Below, one piece after another: positions 8,238-16,215 of a stretch of DNA of 64,000 nt. The notes under the pieces were generated by a model. That model had not been told where the DNA came from, made no database searches, and worked only from the letters and a program-made list of their open reading frames with translations. Origin of the DNA: Terriglobia bacterium (lineage in GTDB: Bacteria; Acidobacteriota; Terriglobia; Bryobacterales; UBA6623). Numbering within the stretch: the first letter of the stretch is position 1; each line of letters starts with the position of its first letter. The stretch covers positions 180,058-244,057 of the forward strand of contig VXMF01000005.1 of assembly GCA_009841225.1 (NCBI GenBank), written 5' to 3'. A program made the translations under genes and the position numbers.

Positions 8238-10169
8238 CTAGCCCGCTTCGGCCGCGAGTTGCTCGGAAAGTTCGGTCCACTCGTCTTCATGGCGCTGCAT
8301 CTGTTGCTGGCTCGCCTCGAGCTCATGGAGGACGCGCTGTCGCAAGATATCGTTGGAACCAGCCGTGGCCAGCTCCGCCTGCAGCTTGTCACAGGCCTCT
8401 TCCAAGCCCTCCAACTCGTCCTCGATCGCGCTGATCCGCACGCGGATCTTTTCCACGCGGTATGGGTTCATGCGCCGCTTCGCCGCGCCCCGCCGGGCGC
8501 TTCGCGCCGACGGCAGCGCCTCGCTCTCCAAGACTCGCGCCGGTCGCTCTGGCTCGTCTTGGGCGCGTCGCTGGCGCGACCAGAGGAAATCCTCGTAGCC
8601 ACCCGGATATACTTCGACGTCTCCGTCCTCGATGTGGATCACCTTGTTGGCTAGCCGGTCGATGAAATAGCGGTCGTGCGAGACAAAGACCATGGTGCCC
8701 TCGAACTCCAGCAGCGCCGGAAGCAACACGTCCTTCGCGCGTATGTCCAAGTGATTGGTCGGCTCGTCCAACAACAGCAGGTTGTTCGGCCGCAGGAGCA
8801 GGCGCGCCAAGGCGTAGCGGTTGCGCTCGCCGCCCGAGAGCACGCCGATCCGCTTGAAAGCGTCGTCGCCGCTGAACAGGAAGCAGCCGAGCAGGCCCCG
8901 CATTTCCGATTCGCCCATCAGGGGCGCGTGGGCCACGAGGTCGTTGAGCAGGACGGCGTCGGGGTCGAGCTCCCTGTACTGGTCTTGCGCGAAGTAGTCG
9001 ATCCCGACGCGATAGCCTTCCTTGCGCGTGCCCCCGGTGAGGGGTTCGATGCCTGCCAAGATGCGGATCAGGGTGGATTTCCCCGCCCCGTTGGCGCCGA
9101 CCAGCGCGATGCGGTCCCCGCGCTCGATCCGCAGCGAGACGTTGTCAAAGACATGCGTGTCACCGTAGCTCTTGGCCACCGCGTCCAACTCCACCACGAC
9201 CCGCCCTGAGGCCTGCGGCTGGGGAAAGCGAAAGTGGATCGTCTTCTCCTCGGGCGGAACCTCGATGCGTTCCAGCTTCTCGAGTTCCTTGACGCGGCTC
9301 TGCACCTGCTTGGCCTTGGTCGCCTGATAGCGGAAGCGGTTGATGAAGGCCTCAACCTGCTCGATCCGGGCCCGCTGGTTGCGGTAGGCGGCCCGGACTT
9401 GAGCGATGCGCTCGTCGCGCAGCTTCTCGAACTTCGTGTAGTTGCCGGTATAGAAATGAGCCCTGCGATTCCACAGGTGGACGACCTTGCGGACCGTGGC
9501 GTCCAGAAAGAAGCGGTCGTGCGAAATCAGCAGGAAGGCGTAGGGATAGTTCGACAGATAGTCCTCGAGCCAGTTTCGCGCCTCCAGGTCGAGGTGGTTG
9601 GTGGGCTCGTCGAGCAACAGCACGTTGGGCTTCAAGAGCAGAAGCTTGGCTAGCGCGACGCGCATCTGCCAGCCGCCGGAAAACTCCTCGCAGGGACGGT
9701 CCCAGTCATCGCGGGCGAAGGCGAGGCCCCCGAGCACGGTGCCGACCTGGGCTTCCTTGCTGTACCCGTCGAGGGCCTGATAGCGGTCGGTGCACCACTC
9801 GTAGCGGTCCATCACTGCCTGGAATTCCCGCGTCGACGGATCCACTTCGCCCATCTTGCGGGTCAGCTCCTCCATCTCGGCTTCCAACGAGATCGCCTCG
9901 TCGAAGACGCTCAGGCACTCTTCGAAAACGGTGCGGCCCGAGAACGTCAGCCCCTCTTGGGGCAGATATCCGACCTCGATGTTCTTCTGTCGCTCGATCT
10001 CGCCGCGATCGAGCTGCTCGCTGCCGTGAATTATCTTCAGCAACGTCGACTTGCCGGTGCCGTTGCCGCCGACGACACCGATCCGATCCCCCGGCGCGAC
10101 CAGCCAGTCCAGTTCCTCGAACAGGACTCGGTCGCCGTAGCGCATACGGGCTCCCGCAAACCGGATCAC
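8238..10169 (-). CDS. ABC-F family ATPase (Uup/EttA-type ribosome factor)
   Basis: A 643-residue soluble protein with two ABC ATPase domains and no membrane segments. Domain 1 has Walker A G-G-N-G-T-G-K-S-T at 34-42, signature F-S-G-G-W-Q-M-R-V near 165 and Walker B L-L-L-D-E-P-T-N-H-L-D. A linker of arginine-rich helices (about 240-310) follows, then domain 2 with G-A-N-G-A-G-K-S-T, L-S-G-G-E-R-N-R and L-L-L-L-D-E-P-T-N-H-L-D. The last 100 residues are charged and coiled-coil-like, as in Uup, where this tail binds nucleic acid. ABC-F proteins bind the ribosome E site. GTG 10169 is preferred because M-I-R-F-x-x-x-x-x-R-Y-G is the usual N-terminus; it lies 14 bases after the uridine-kinase-like gene. 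Confidence 0.92.
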   Translation of the reverse strand: MIRFAGARMRYGDRVLFEELDWLVAPGDRIGVVGGNGTGKSTLLKIIHGSEQLDRGEIERQKNIEVGYLPQEGLTFSGRTVFEECLSVFDEAISLEAEMEELTRKMGEVDPSTREFQAVMDRYEWCTDRYQALDGYSKEAQVGTVLGGLAFARDDWDRPCEEFSGGWQMRVALAKLLLLKPNVLLLDEPTNHLDLEARNWLEDYLSNYPYAFLLISHDRFFLDATVRKVVHLWNRRAHFYTGNYTKFEKLRDERIAQVRAAYRNQRARIEQVEAFINRFRYQATKAKQVQSRVKELEKLERIEVPPEEKTIHFRFPQPQASGRVVVELDAVAKSYGDTHVFDNVSLRIERGDRIALVGANGAGKSTLIRILAGIEPLTGGTRKEGYRVGIDYFAQDQYRELDPDAVLLNDLVAHAPLMGESEMRGLLGCFLFSGDDAFKRIGVLSGGERNRYALARLLLRPNNLLLLDEPTNHLDIRAKDVLLPALLEFEGTMVFVSHDRYFIDRLANKVIHIEDGDVEVYPGGYEDFLWSRQRRAQDEPERPARVLESEALPSARSARRGAAKRRMNPYRVEKIRVRISAIEDELEGLEEACDKLQAELATAGSNDILRQRVLHELEASQQQMQRHEDEWTELSEQLAAEAG

Positions 10170-10183
10170 TAGTTCGAGTGTAG

Positions 10184-10801
10184 CTAGCGCTCTCCGGGGG
10201 CAGTCGCAACGCGCGCGACCGCATCCGCGACGGAGCGCGCCGAACCGGCAGGCTCCGCCGTCCCGTCCAAGAATAGGTCGGCGTAAGCCTTGGTCGGAGA
10301 CACGTGGCGTTCATACATCGGAGCCGAATGGCGTTCCCACTGCGCCCGTGCGAACGCTTCAGTCCGACCCCTGCAGGCAATGTCGCGCTCGATCCTGCGG
10401 CGAAGGCACTCCTCTTCGGGCGCATCAATGAACACCGCCAGATCCAGCATCTCGCGGACACGACGATCAAACAGGGCGAACAGCCCCTCCACGATCAACC
10501 CATCGCCGGGGGCGAGCGGAGCGGGCTCCGGCATTCTCGTATGGGTTGCGAAGTCGTAGCGCGGGACTCTCACCGAAGCGCCAGAACGGAGCCGCGCTAG
10601 ATCGGCAACCAGAAGCTCCCAGTCCAAAGCCGCGGGGGCATCGAAATTCACTGCTCCGCGCTCAGCCACGCTCAGTTGGGACAGATCGCGGTAGTAGGCA
10701 TCGGTGGCCAGCACACGCGCCTGCGGCCACAGGCGCACCAGTTCGGCCGCCACGCGGGTCTTGCCCGACCCCGAGCGGCCAGCGATGCCGATGCAGTACA
10801 T
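10184..10801 (-). CDS. Uridine kinase-like P-loop kinase
   Basis: A 205-residue protein with Walker A G-R-S-G-S-G-K-T at residues 8-15, then T-D-A-Y-Y-R-D-L near 35 (the D-x-Y-Y motif of uridine kinases and phosphoribulokinases), N-F-D-x-P-A-A-L-D-W near 53 (the N-F-D-H-P-x-A-F-D motif with changes), Y-D-F-A-T-H-T-R, and I-V-E-G-L-F-A-L-F (the E-G-I-x-x-L region). R-R-I-E-R-D matches the R-R-x-x-R-D motif. Uridine kinase phosphorylates uridine and cytidine in pyrimidine salvage. The family match is good, but the exact nucleoside is not certain. Co-directional with the ABC-F gene and likely in one transcript. Confidence 0.82.
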   Translation of the reverse strand: MYCIGIAGRSGSGKTRVAAELVRLWPQARVLATDAYYRDLSQLSVAERGAVNFDAPAALDWELLVADLARLRSGASVRVPRYDFATHTRMPEPAPLAPGDGLIVEGLFALFDRRVREMLDLAVFIDAPEEECLRRRIERDIACRGRTEAFARAQWERHSAPMYERHVSPTKAYADLFLDGTAEPAGSARSVADAVARVATAPGER

Positions 10802-10859
10802 TGCCGGACCGAGACCTGCTAGGTGAGTAGGGGCAGCGGCTCGCGACGGGAAACGGGCC

Positions 10860-12554
10860 TCAGCGGGGATCCCACGAGCGCCACTCGATCACGCCGACGC
10901 GCTCGGCCCAAGCGTCCCACATGCCCGCCAGCTCGGCCGCCTTGTCGGGCATGTCGGCTGCGAGATCGTTCAACTCGCTGCGATCGTGCTCCAGATCGTA
11001 GAGCTCCCAGCGCCCGTCCTCCGGCGGGGACCACTTCGAGACGAGCTTCCACTTGCCGCTGCGCACAGCGCGGTTGCCCTCGTGCTCCCAAAACAGCCCC
11101 TCGGGGTGGCCGCGGGCCGAATCTCCGGTGAAGACGGGTGCGAGGGAGGCCCCCTCCATCGGCTGGATCTGGTGACCGTTGTACGTCTCGGGATAGGTGG
11201 CTCCGGCCACGTCCACACAGGTTGTCATGATGTCGATCAAGTGGCCCACGTGGTCAGTCCAGCCGCCTGCGGAGGTGATCCCGTCCGGCCAATGCGCGAC
11301 CAACGGCGAGGAGATCCCGCCCTCGTGGACGTAGTGCTTGTAGTATCGAAACGGTGTGTTCGAGACGTTCGCCCACGGGATGCCGTAGCTCTGGTAGTTC
11401 TCCTCGGCTCCCGGCATGATGGCAGGGTCATTTCCGACCGCGACGGGCTCGCCGGCGTAGGTCTCGGTGGGGATGTGGAGGGCCTTCCACGTGTCGCGCG
11501 CCTCTTCGGCGCAGCCACCGTTATCGGCCAAGAACAGGATCAGCGTGTTGTCCAGCTCACCACGCTCCTTTAGCGTGTCGACGACGTTACCGATCGCCTC
11601 GTCCATCAGTTCGACCTGTGCCGCATAGACCTCCATGCGGCGTGCTTGCCACTCCTTGTCCGGTGCCTGATCCCACGGCAACTGCGACGGATCGCGGTCG
11701 CTCATGCCGGCGGTCTCGTCCACCACTCCCATCTCGCGCATGCGCTCCAGACGCTCCTCCCGGAGGGCGTCCCACCCCATGTCGTAGCGCCCCTTGTACT
11801 TCGCAATGGCCTCTTCCGGGGCATGCAGGGGCCAGTGAGGAGAGGTGAAGGACATGTAGAGAAAGAACGGGGCATCCGGGTTCTCGTCGAGCGCCTCGTC
11901 GATGAACTGCGAGGCGTTGTCGCCAATCGCGGTCGTGTAGTAGAAATCAGGGCCGGGGTCCTCGGGGTCGTTGCCGCGCGTGAGCGAGACGGGGTCGTAA
12001 AACGAGCCCGCGCCGTGGATCGTGCCGAAGAACTTGTCGAATCCGCGCTGCATGGGCCAGTTTGAGCGGTCGACCTTCGCGCCAGAGCCCTCCGCTGGCG
12101 TGACGTGCCATTTGCCGCTCATCAGCGTCGTATAGCCGGCCGGCTTCAGGACCTCGGCGAAGGTGACACAGCTCTTGTTGAGATTGCCCATGTAGGAAGG
12201 AATCGGCTCGCCGTCCTTGCGGAACTCGCTCATCATGTGGCCAACGCCCGCTTGGTGCGGATATAGCCCTGTCACCAGCGATGCCCGCGTGGGACAGCAG
12301 CGGGCGTAGTTGTAGAAGGAGCGGAAGCGCAATCCGTTGGCGGCGAGGCTGTCAATCACTGGGGTGTTGATCTCGCCACCGTAGCAGCCGATGTCGGAGA
12401 ACCCCATGTCGTCCGCCATCGTCACGATGATGTTGGGCCGCTTGGCGGCACCCTCGCTCTGAGTGCCGGTAGAGCAGGCCCAAGGCAGCGCCGAGGCCGC
12501 GGCGCCCATGCGCAAGAGGTCGCGGCGACTGAGCGAAGAACCGAATTGACTCAT
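10860..12554 (-). CDS. Tat-exported sulfatase (arylsulfatase family)
   Basis: A 564-residue sulfatase. The N-terminus has a twin-arginine signal (S-R-R-D-L-L-R-M-G then a hydrophobic run ending near A-C-S-T). The mature part opens with P-N-I-I-V-T-M-A-D-D-M-G-F-S-D, which carries the two calcium-binding aspartates. The formylglycine motif is C-C-P-T-R-A-S with the modified cysteine at residue 86, followed by L-V-T-G-L-Y-P-H. K-W-H and D-N-G-G motifs are also present. Formylglycine sulfatases remove sulfate esters from sugars, lipids or aromatic compounds; they need a formylglycine-generating enzyme, not found here. ATG 12563/12566 are alternatives, but a promoter-like -10 element overlaps them, favouring 12554. 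One of four sulfatases in the window. Confidence 0.92.
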   Translation of the reverse strand: MSQFGSSLSRRDLLRMGAAASALPWACSTGTQSEGAAKRPNIIVTMADDMGFSDIGCYGGEINTPVIDSLAANGLRFRSFYNYARCCPTRASLVTGLYPHQAGVGHMMSEFRKDGEPIPSYMGNLNKSCVTFAEVLKPAGYTTLMSGKWHVTPAEGSGAKVDRSNWPMQRGFDKFFGTIHGAGSFYDPVSLTRGNDPEDPGPDFYYTTAIGDNASQFIDEALDENPDAPFFLYMSFTSPHWPLHAPEEAIAKYKGRYDMGWDALREERLERMREMGVVDETAGMSDRDPSQLPWDQAPDKEWQARRMEVYAAQVELMDEAIGNVVDTLKERGELDNTLILFLADNGGCAEEARDTWKALHIPTETYAGEPVAVGNDPAIMPGAEENYQSYGIPWANVSNTPFRYYKHYVHEGGISSPLVAHWPDGITSAGGWTDHVGHLIDIMTTCVDVAGATYPETYNGHQIQPMEGASLAPVFTGDSARGHPEGLFWEHEGNRAVRSGKWKLVSKWSPPEDGRWELYDLEHDRSELNDLAADMPDKAAELAGMWDAWAERVGVIEWRSWDPR

Positions 12555-12561
12555 AGGGCAC

Positions 12562-12590
12562 ATCATACCGTCCGATTGGGCTAGCGATCA
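12562..12590 (-). promoter_or_regulatory. Predicted sigma70-type promoter of the first sulfatase
   Basis: On the minus strand a TGATCG hexamer (12585-12590) is followed after 17 bases by TATGAT (12562-12567). The -10 lies only eight bases before ATG 12554, so the transcript would be leaderless or nearly so. A very similar TTGATC/TATGATG pair stands before the DUF1761 gene. Confidence 0.4.
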
Positions 12591-12761
12591 CGGCCAAGCG
12601 CCGGGCCAGCCGCTTCTGCCGAGGCTGACGTCGGTAGTGCCGCCCGCCGCTGCTCAGGATTCCAATCTCAGCACACCTCGTCGCGGCGACGGCCTGATCG
12701 GAAAGCAGGGAGGCGAGGTGTCCGGCTCAACCGGACGATTCAGTCTGCGCTCGCCCGGGAC

Positions 12762-13565
12762 CTACTGCCCACGAGACGGCAGGGGCCACACATTGATGCC
12801 GCGAAAATACAGCTCTGAGCCCTCGGATTGGAACAGGATCTTGCCTTTCGCCAAGCTGGCGTCTTGACCCTCCATGACGAGCACCCCGTTGACCCAGTAC
12901 TTGACGCGATCGCCTTCGGCGACCATCTCCAAGAGATTCCACTCGCCGTGAGGCTTCTCGACTTCGTTGTTTGGATCCCGAAAACCGGCCGGTTCCCGGT
13001 AGTGCTTCGGCCAGCCATCGATGCGGCCTAGGTCGGTCTTGTTGAACCGATCGATCTGGATGCCGAGCTTGCCGCCCTTTCTCACACCGTTCACGGTTAA
13101 CTGGGCGCCGCCGAGCAGGATCACGTCGCCAGTGCCGCCCTCCATGATCTGGAACTCTAAGGCCTCCGGCCAGATCGTGCCGTTCGACTTCGCGGCTTGG
13201 GCGCGGCGCTTGAGGTCGATGGCGCGATAGAGGATGCCGCTGTCCCGGGCCTTGTTCTTACGGCGACCGTGCGTCGCATCGCCCCATTTAAACTCGACAT
13301 GCAAGACGAAGTCGCCGAATTCGTCCTTAGTGACGAAGTACCCGTAGGGCATTCCCTCGACGCGAATCATGCCGTCGACCACCTCGAAGACCCCGTGCGG
13401 GTCGTGGTTGAAGCCTTGGCCGAAGACGAACGTGTCGAAATTCTCCATGCCCTTGCCGGAGAACAGTTCGATGGGCTCACCCTGCGGCGCAGCGTCCGCA
13501 GCACCGAGCGAGGTCGCGAAAGCAAGGAAAATCAGCAACTTACGATTCAATTTCAGGTTAGTCAT
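12762..13565 (-). CDS. DUF1080 (3-keto-disaccharide hydrolase-type) secreted protein
   Basis: A 267-residue protein with a signal peptide (L-L-I-F-L-A-F-A-T-S-L-G-A-A-D-A) and one DUF1080 domain: an opening I-E-L-F-S-G-K-G-M-E-N-F-D (the family's L-F-N-G-x-D-L-x-G-W region), then D-F-V-L-H-V-E-F-K-W-G, then a middle part naming G-I-L-Y-R, L-E-F-Q-I-M-E-G-G-T-G-D-V, and the late H-G-E-W-N-L-L-E-M-V-A-E-G-D, Y-W-V-N-G-V-L-V. The fold is a concanavalin-like sandwich; characterised members hydrolyse 3-keto-glycosides made by sugar 3-dehydrogenases. An AGGAG site eight bases before ATG 13565 fixes the start. It lies next to a sulfatase, and its upstream region shares a 13-base element with the TonB-receptor gene. 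Confidence 0.88.
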   Translation of the reverse strand: MTNLKLNRKLLIFLAFATSLGAADAAPQGEPIELFSGKGMENFDTFVFGQGFNHDPHGVFEVVDGMIRVEGMPYGYFVTKDEFGDFVLHVEFKWGDATHGRRKNKARDSGILYRAIDLKRRAQAAKSNGTIWPEALEFQIMEGGTGDVILLGGAQLTVNGVRKGGKLGIQIDRFNKTDLGRIDGWPKHYREPAGFRDPNNEVEKPHGEWNLLEMVAEGDRVKYWVNGVLVMEGQDASLAKGKILFQSEGSELYFRGINVWPLPSRGQ

Positions 13566-13635
13566 GGTCGCCACTCCTAGTTTCCGCCGATCGCGAAGCA
13601 GGCAAGCGCTCAGACGATGGTTGCGCCCAGTATTG

Positions 13636-13648
13636 TACGTTTCAGCGG
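13636..13648 (-). promoter_or_regulatory. Shared 13-nt upstream element (copy before DUF1080)
   Basis: The 13 bases TACGTTTCAGCGG (plus-strand reading) occur here and again at 24108-24120. Both copies lie upstream of minus-strand genes at nearly the same distance from the start codon (about 70 and 76 bases). On the gene strand it reads CCGCTGAAACGTA and runs directly into a -10-like TACAAT. TGAAACG is a typical half-site of LacI-family operators, but the second half here is poor. Confidence 0.4.
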
Positions 13649-13840
13649 ACTGTGGGGCGAACGAGGCAGGTAGCTAGCTGAATTGCTGGGTTTCGTTGCA
13701 TCGCGACGACAGACACGCAGGCCGCTCTGCAAGCGGCACGCGTTCGCCTTCAAGCGTGAAAAGCGGCCTTGCGATGGACTCTGGGGAGACCGCGAATCCA
13801 AGCGTCAAGCTACAAGGCAGACACACCGCCGCTCATGACT

Positions 13841-13869
13841 TTGATCGCCCCCGGCAGTCCGGGTATGAT
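13841..13869 (+). promoter_or_regulatory. Predicted sigma70-type promoter for the DUF1761 gene
   Basis: TTGATC (13841-13846) and TATGAT (13864-13869) are separated by exactly 17 bases. The expected start point is about 70 bases before ATG 13946. This sits in the 380-base gap between the DUF1080 and DUF1761 genes, in which I see no gene. Confidence 0.55.
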
Positions 13870-13945
13870 GCTTGCGGCGCTCTTTCGAAAAAGGTCCTAG
13901 TGTGGGCCAACTCACGGTATCGGTTGGAAGCGCCAAGGAGAGACT

Positions 13946-14350
13946 ATGACCATCGCAGGCATCAATCTTGTAGGCGTCCTATTGGGCGCCATTGCGGGGT
14001 TCGCATTCGGTGCCATCTACTACACACTGCTGAGCAAGCACTGGCTGGATGCCATCGGCAAGTCCGAAGAGGACGTCAAGGGCCGATCGGCGGGTCCTTT
14101 CGTCACCAGCTTCGTGTCGCTACTAGTGATGGGCTCCGTGCTGGCTTGGCACTTCGATCAGCAGGGATCGGAGGGCATGAGCTCGGTCGGCGCCATTGGG
14201 CCGGCCGTTATCCTCTGGCTCGGCTTCGTCGTGACCTCCATGGCCACCAACAACGCCTTCCAGGGAGCCAAGGTGAAGCTGACAGTCCTTGACTCGGCGC
14301 ACTGGCTTGGGGTCTTGGTCGTTCAGGCGCTCATCATCGCCCGCTTCTAG
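13946..14350 (+). CDS. DUF1761 membrane protein
   Basis: A 134-residue protein with four hydrophobic segments (about 5-25, 48-66, 83-101 and 115-133). The first helix carries G-x-x-x-G-F-x-x-G-x-x-Y-Y-T-L-L-S-K-x-W, the hallmark of DUF1761 (small integral membrane proteins with a W-Y/YYT motif after helix 1), and the third has W-L-G-F-V-V-T-S-M-A-T-N-N-A-F-Q-G. Function is unknown. AAGGAG five bases before ATG 13946 is a very good ribosome site, and a good promoter stands upstream. Its neighbours are transcribed from other promoters, so it is probably monocistronic. Confidence 0.8.
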   Translation: MTIAGINLVGVLLGAIAGFAFGAIYYTLLSKHWLDAIGKSEEDVKGRSAGPFVTSFVSLLVMGSVLAWHFDQQGSEGMSSVGAIGPAVILWLGFVVTSMATNNAFQGAKVKLTVLDSAHWLGVLVVQALIIARF

Positions 14351-14469
14351 TCGATCCAGCATGACCGCCGTGTCGGCCTCTCACCCTCCGTGACGCGATC
14401 GGTGCGCTGACCAGCTTCGCGTTGCAACGCTACTGCAGCCCGTGGTCCGGGAAGTAGCAGCGACCCGCC

Positions 14470-14670
14470 GCCGAGCCACGCCCGTCTCTCTTGTACCCAA
14501 GAGCCGACCACGCCGACCGGGAGCAGCTTGTAAGTTGTCAGAGTTACCGTATTGAGATCGCACACAAGGGGCTGCTGGCCTTGTTCGGGCGTGGGTACGC
14601 TCGCCCGATCCCGACAGCGTTGGCCCACGGATTCGGCGGAGGACGCTTGAACCTGGAGGACTACCACTGA
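14470..14670 (+). pseudogene. Possible decayed HigB-type toxin upstream of higA
   Basis: The antitoxin ATG at 14670 overlaps a TGA (TGATG), the usual spacing of a higBA operon. The frame that ends there finishes in L-E-D-Y-H, like the V-D-Y-H or E-D-Y-H end of HigB toxins, and upstream has D-R-E-Q then Q-S-Y-R-I, faintly like the G-D-R-x-x-Q and N-x-x-Y-R-I motifs. No credible intact toxin start or core is present, and the rest does not align by eye. The call is a suspicion only; the rest of the 320-base gap shows no gene. Confidence 0.3.
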
Positions 14671-14981
14671 TGACTACCAAAGGAATCATCGTCAACATGA
14701 CCCCTTCGCATCCGGGCGATTTCATCCGCGCGGAGGTGCTCGAGGCGTTCGGACTGAACGTAACGAGCGCGGCCCAGATTCTCGGAGTCCGCAGGGCGAC
14801 ACTCTCGGCCCTGCTGAACGGTAAGGCGGCCCTGTCGGCAGAGATGGCTCTACGCATCGAGAAGGCCTTCGACGTGAGCATGGACATGCTGCTGAGGATG
14901 CAGGCCTGGCACGATGCCGCGCAGATGCGCGCTCGGGCGGGCGAGATTGACGTTCAGCGCAACGAGCCCCACCCGGCCTGA
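14670..14981 (+). CDS. higA: HigA-family addiction-module antitoxin (XRE helix-turn-helix)
   Basis: A 103-residue protein. The H-P-G-D/E-x-x-x-E-x-L motif near residue 14 (H-P-G-D-F-I-R-A-E-V-L) begins the HigA subgroup of XRE regulators. The helix-turn-helix follows as T-S-A-A-Q-I-L-G-V-R-R-A-T-L-S-A-L-L-N-G-K, then A-L-S-A-E-M-A-L-R-I-E-K-A-F. HigA binds and neutralises the mRNA-cleaving toxin HigB and represses its own operon. An in-frame ATG at 14697 is an alternative start. The expected toxin gene just upstream is only recognisable as a possible fragment, so this looks like an orphan antitoxin that may now act as a plain regulator. Confidence 0.85.
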   Translation: MTTKGIIVNMTPSHPGDFIRAEVLEAFGLNVTSAAQILGVRRATLSALLNGKAALSAEMALRIEKAFDVSMDMLLRMQAWHDAAQMRARAGEIDVQRNEPHPA

Positions 14982-15057
14982 TCAACAGACCGTACGTCGC
15001 GAAACACGACACTCAAAGATCCCAGGCAGTTGCCTTCATCTGAGTGTGCTCGTCACT

Positions 15058-15093
15058 CGGTGAGTTCACTTCGACACGGTGAGTTCACTTCGA
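15058..15093. repeat. Two 17-bp direct repeats upstream of the alcohol dehydrogenase gene
   Basis: CGGTGAGTTCACTTCGA occurs at 15058-15074 and again at 15077-15093, a 19-base period (nearly two helical turns). The second copy abuts a predicted -35 box, so the pair is well placed for an activator or repressor. Confidence 0.6.
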
Positions 15094-15123
15094 TTGCCTG
15101 ATTTCGGCGGCCAGTGCTAATCT
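15094..15123 (+). promoter_or_regulatory. Predicted promoter of the dehydrogenase-isomerase pair
   Basis: TTGCCT (15094-15099) and TAATCT (15118-15123) with an 18-base spacer, directly after two 17-bp direct repeats. The expected transcript start is about 55 bases before ATG 15185. Confidence 0.4.
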
Positions 15124-15184
15124 GGGCGATCATGTATCGCGACCCCCCGCGCAAGAGCGGGGTTGCACCGCGACCCACCCTGTG

Positions 15185-16213
15185 ATGCGAGCGATCCGTC
15201 TGGAACAGCCCCACCGTCTCGAATACGTTGAGATCGACGAGCCCGCATCGCCCGGCCCGGGCATGGCCTTGGTCCAAACCCACCGCATGGGCATCTGCGG
15301 CACGGACTACAGCGGGTACTTGGGGAAGATGCCATTCTTCCGCTATCCCCGCGTGCCGGGGCACGAACTCGGCGTGACAGTGCTGGAGGTCGGCGCGGGA
15401 GTGAACGACGTCGAACCCGGCGACCGCTGCAGCGTTGAACCCTACATGAACTGTGGAGCGTGCTACGCCTGCCGCAACGGAAGCCCCAACTGCTGCGAGA
15501 GCTTGGAAGTGATCGGAGTGATGATCGACGGGGGGCTCTGTGACCGCTTTCTGATCCGCGCCGAGAAGCTACACGTGTCTCGCAAGCTCTCGTTTGAACA
15601 GCTCGCACTCGTCGAGACTCTCGGCATTGGCTGCCATGCTACAGACCGGGGCGCTCCGGCTCTCGGCAGCCAGGTCTTGATCATTGGTGCCGGACCGATC
15701 GGACTGGCCACGCTGGAGTTCACACGGCTGACAGGCGCCGAGATCACGGTCATGGACCGGGTGGCATCACGCTTGGAGTTCTGCCGCCGCCAATATGGCA
15801 TTCGGAGCACAATCGTGTTCGAGGACAGCCAGAGCGCGATCGAGCAGGCGCGATCCATCACGGGCGGGGACATGTACTCGGTTGTCACCGACGCGACCGG
15901 GAGCCCCGCCTCGATGAGCGGAGCACTGGCCTTCGTGGCGCACACTGGTGCGTTGGTCTATGTCGGCATCACGACCGAGAACGTTGTGTTCCCCCACCCC
16001 GCGCTGCACCGGCCAGAGATGACCATCAAGGGCTCTCGCAACGCCCTGCCCAGAGACTTCGGGCGCATCATCGGCCTGATCGAAGACGGCACGATCGACA
16101 CGCGACCTTGGATCACGCACCGCACGCCGTTCGAGCAAGTTGTGGCGGACTTCGAAGGCTACACGCGGCCGGAGTCCGGGGTGATCAAGGCGATCATCGA
16201 GGTCAGCGACTGA
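15185..16213 (+). CDS. Zinc-dependent medium-chain (sugar) alcohol dehydrogenase
   Basis: A 342-residue MDR-family enzyme. Catalytic zinc ligands are C38 in G-I-C-G-T-D and H60-E61 in P-G-H-E-L-G. The structural zinc lobe is intact: C90, C93, C96 and C104 in N-C-G-A-C-Y-A-C-R-N-G-S. The NAD-binding motif is G-A-G-P-I-G at 168-173, followed by an acidic D at the end of strand 2 (V-M-D), which favours NAD over NADP. Family members of this shape oxidise polyols or sugar acids such as L-galactonate or L-idonate; the substrate is not known. The next gene, a sugar isomerase/epimerase, starts two bases after this stop, so both probably act on one sugar. Confidence 0.88.
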   Translation: MRAIRLEQPHRLEYVEIDEPASPGPGMALVQTHRMGICGTDYSGYLGKMPFFRYPRVPGHELGVTVLEVGAGVNDVEPGDRCSVEPYMNCGACYACRNGSPNCCESLEVIGVMIDGGLCDRFLIRAEKLHVSRKLSFEQLALVETLGIGCHATDRGAPALGSQVLIIGAGPIGLATLEFTRLTGAEITVMDRVASRLEFCRRQYGIRSTIVFEDSQSAIEQARSITGGDMYSVVTDATGSPASMSGALAFVAHTGALVYVGITTENVVFPHPALHRPEMTIKGSRNALPRDFGRIIGLIEDGTIDTRPWITHRTPFEQVVADFEGYTRPESGVIKAIIEVSD

Positions 16214-16215
16214 CC

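Noticed and set aside
12719..12734. Small hairpin GTCCGG/CCGGAC after the DUF1080 gene
   Set aside because: Only six pairs and no T-run; too weak to call a terminator.
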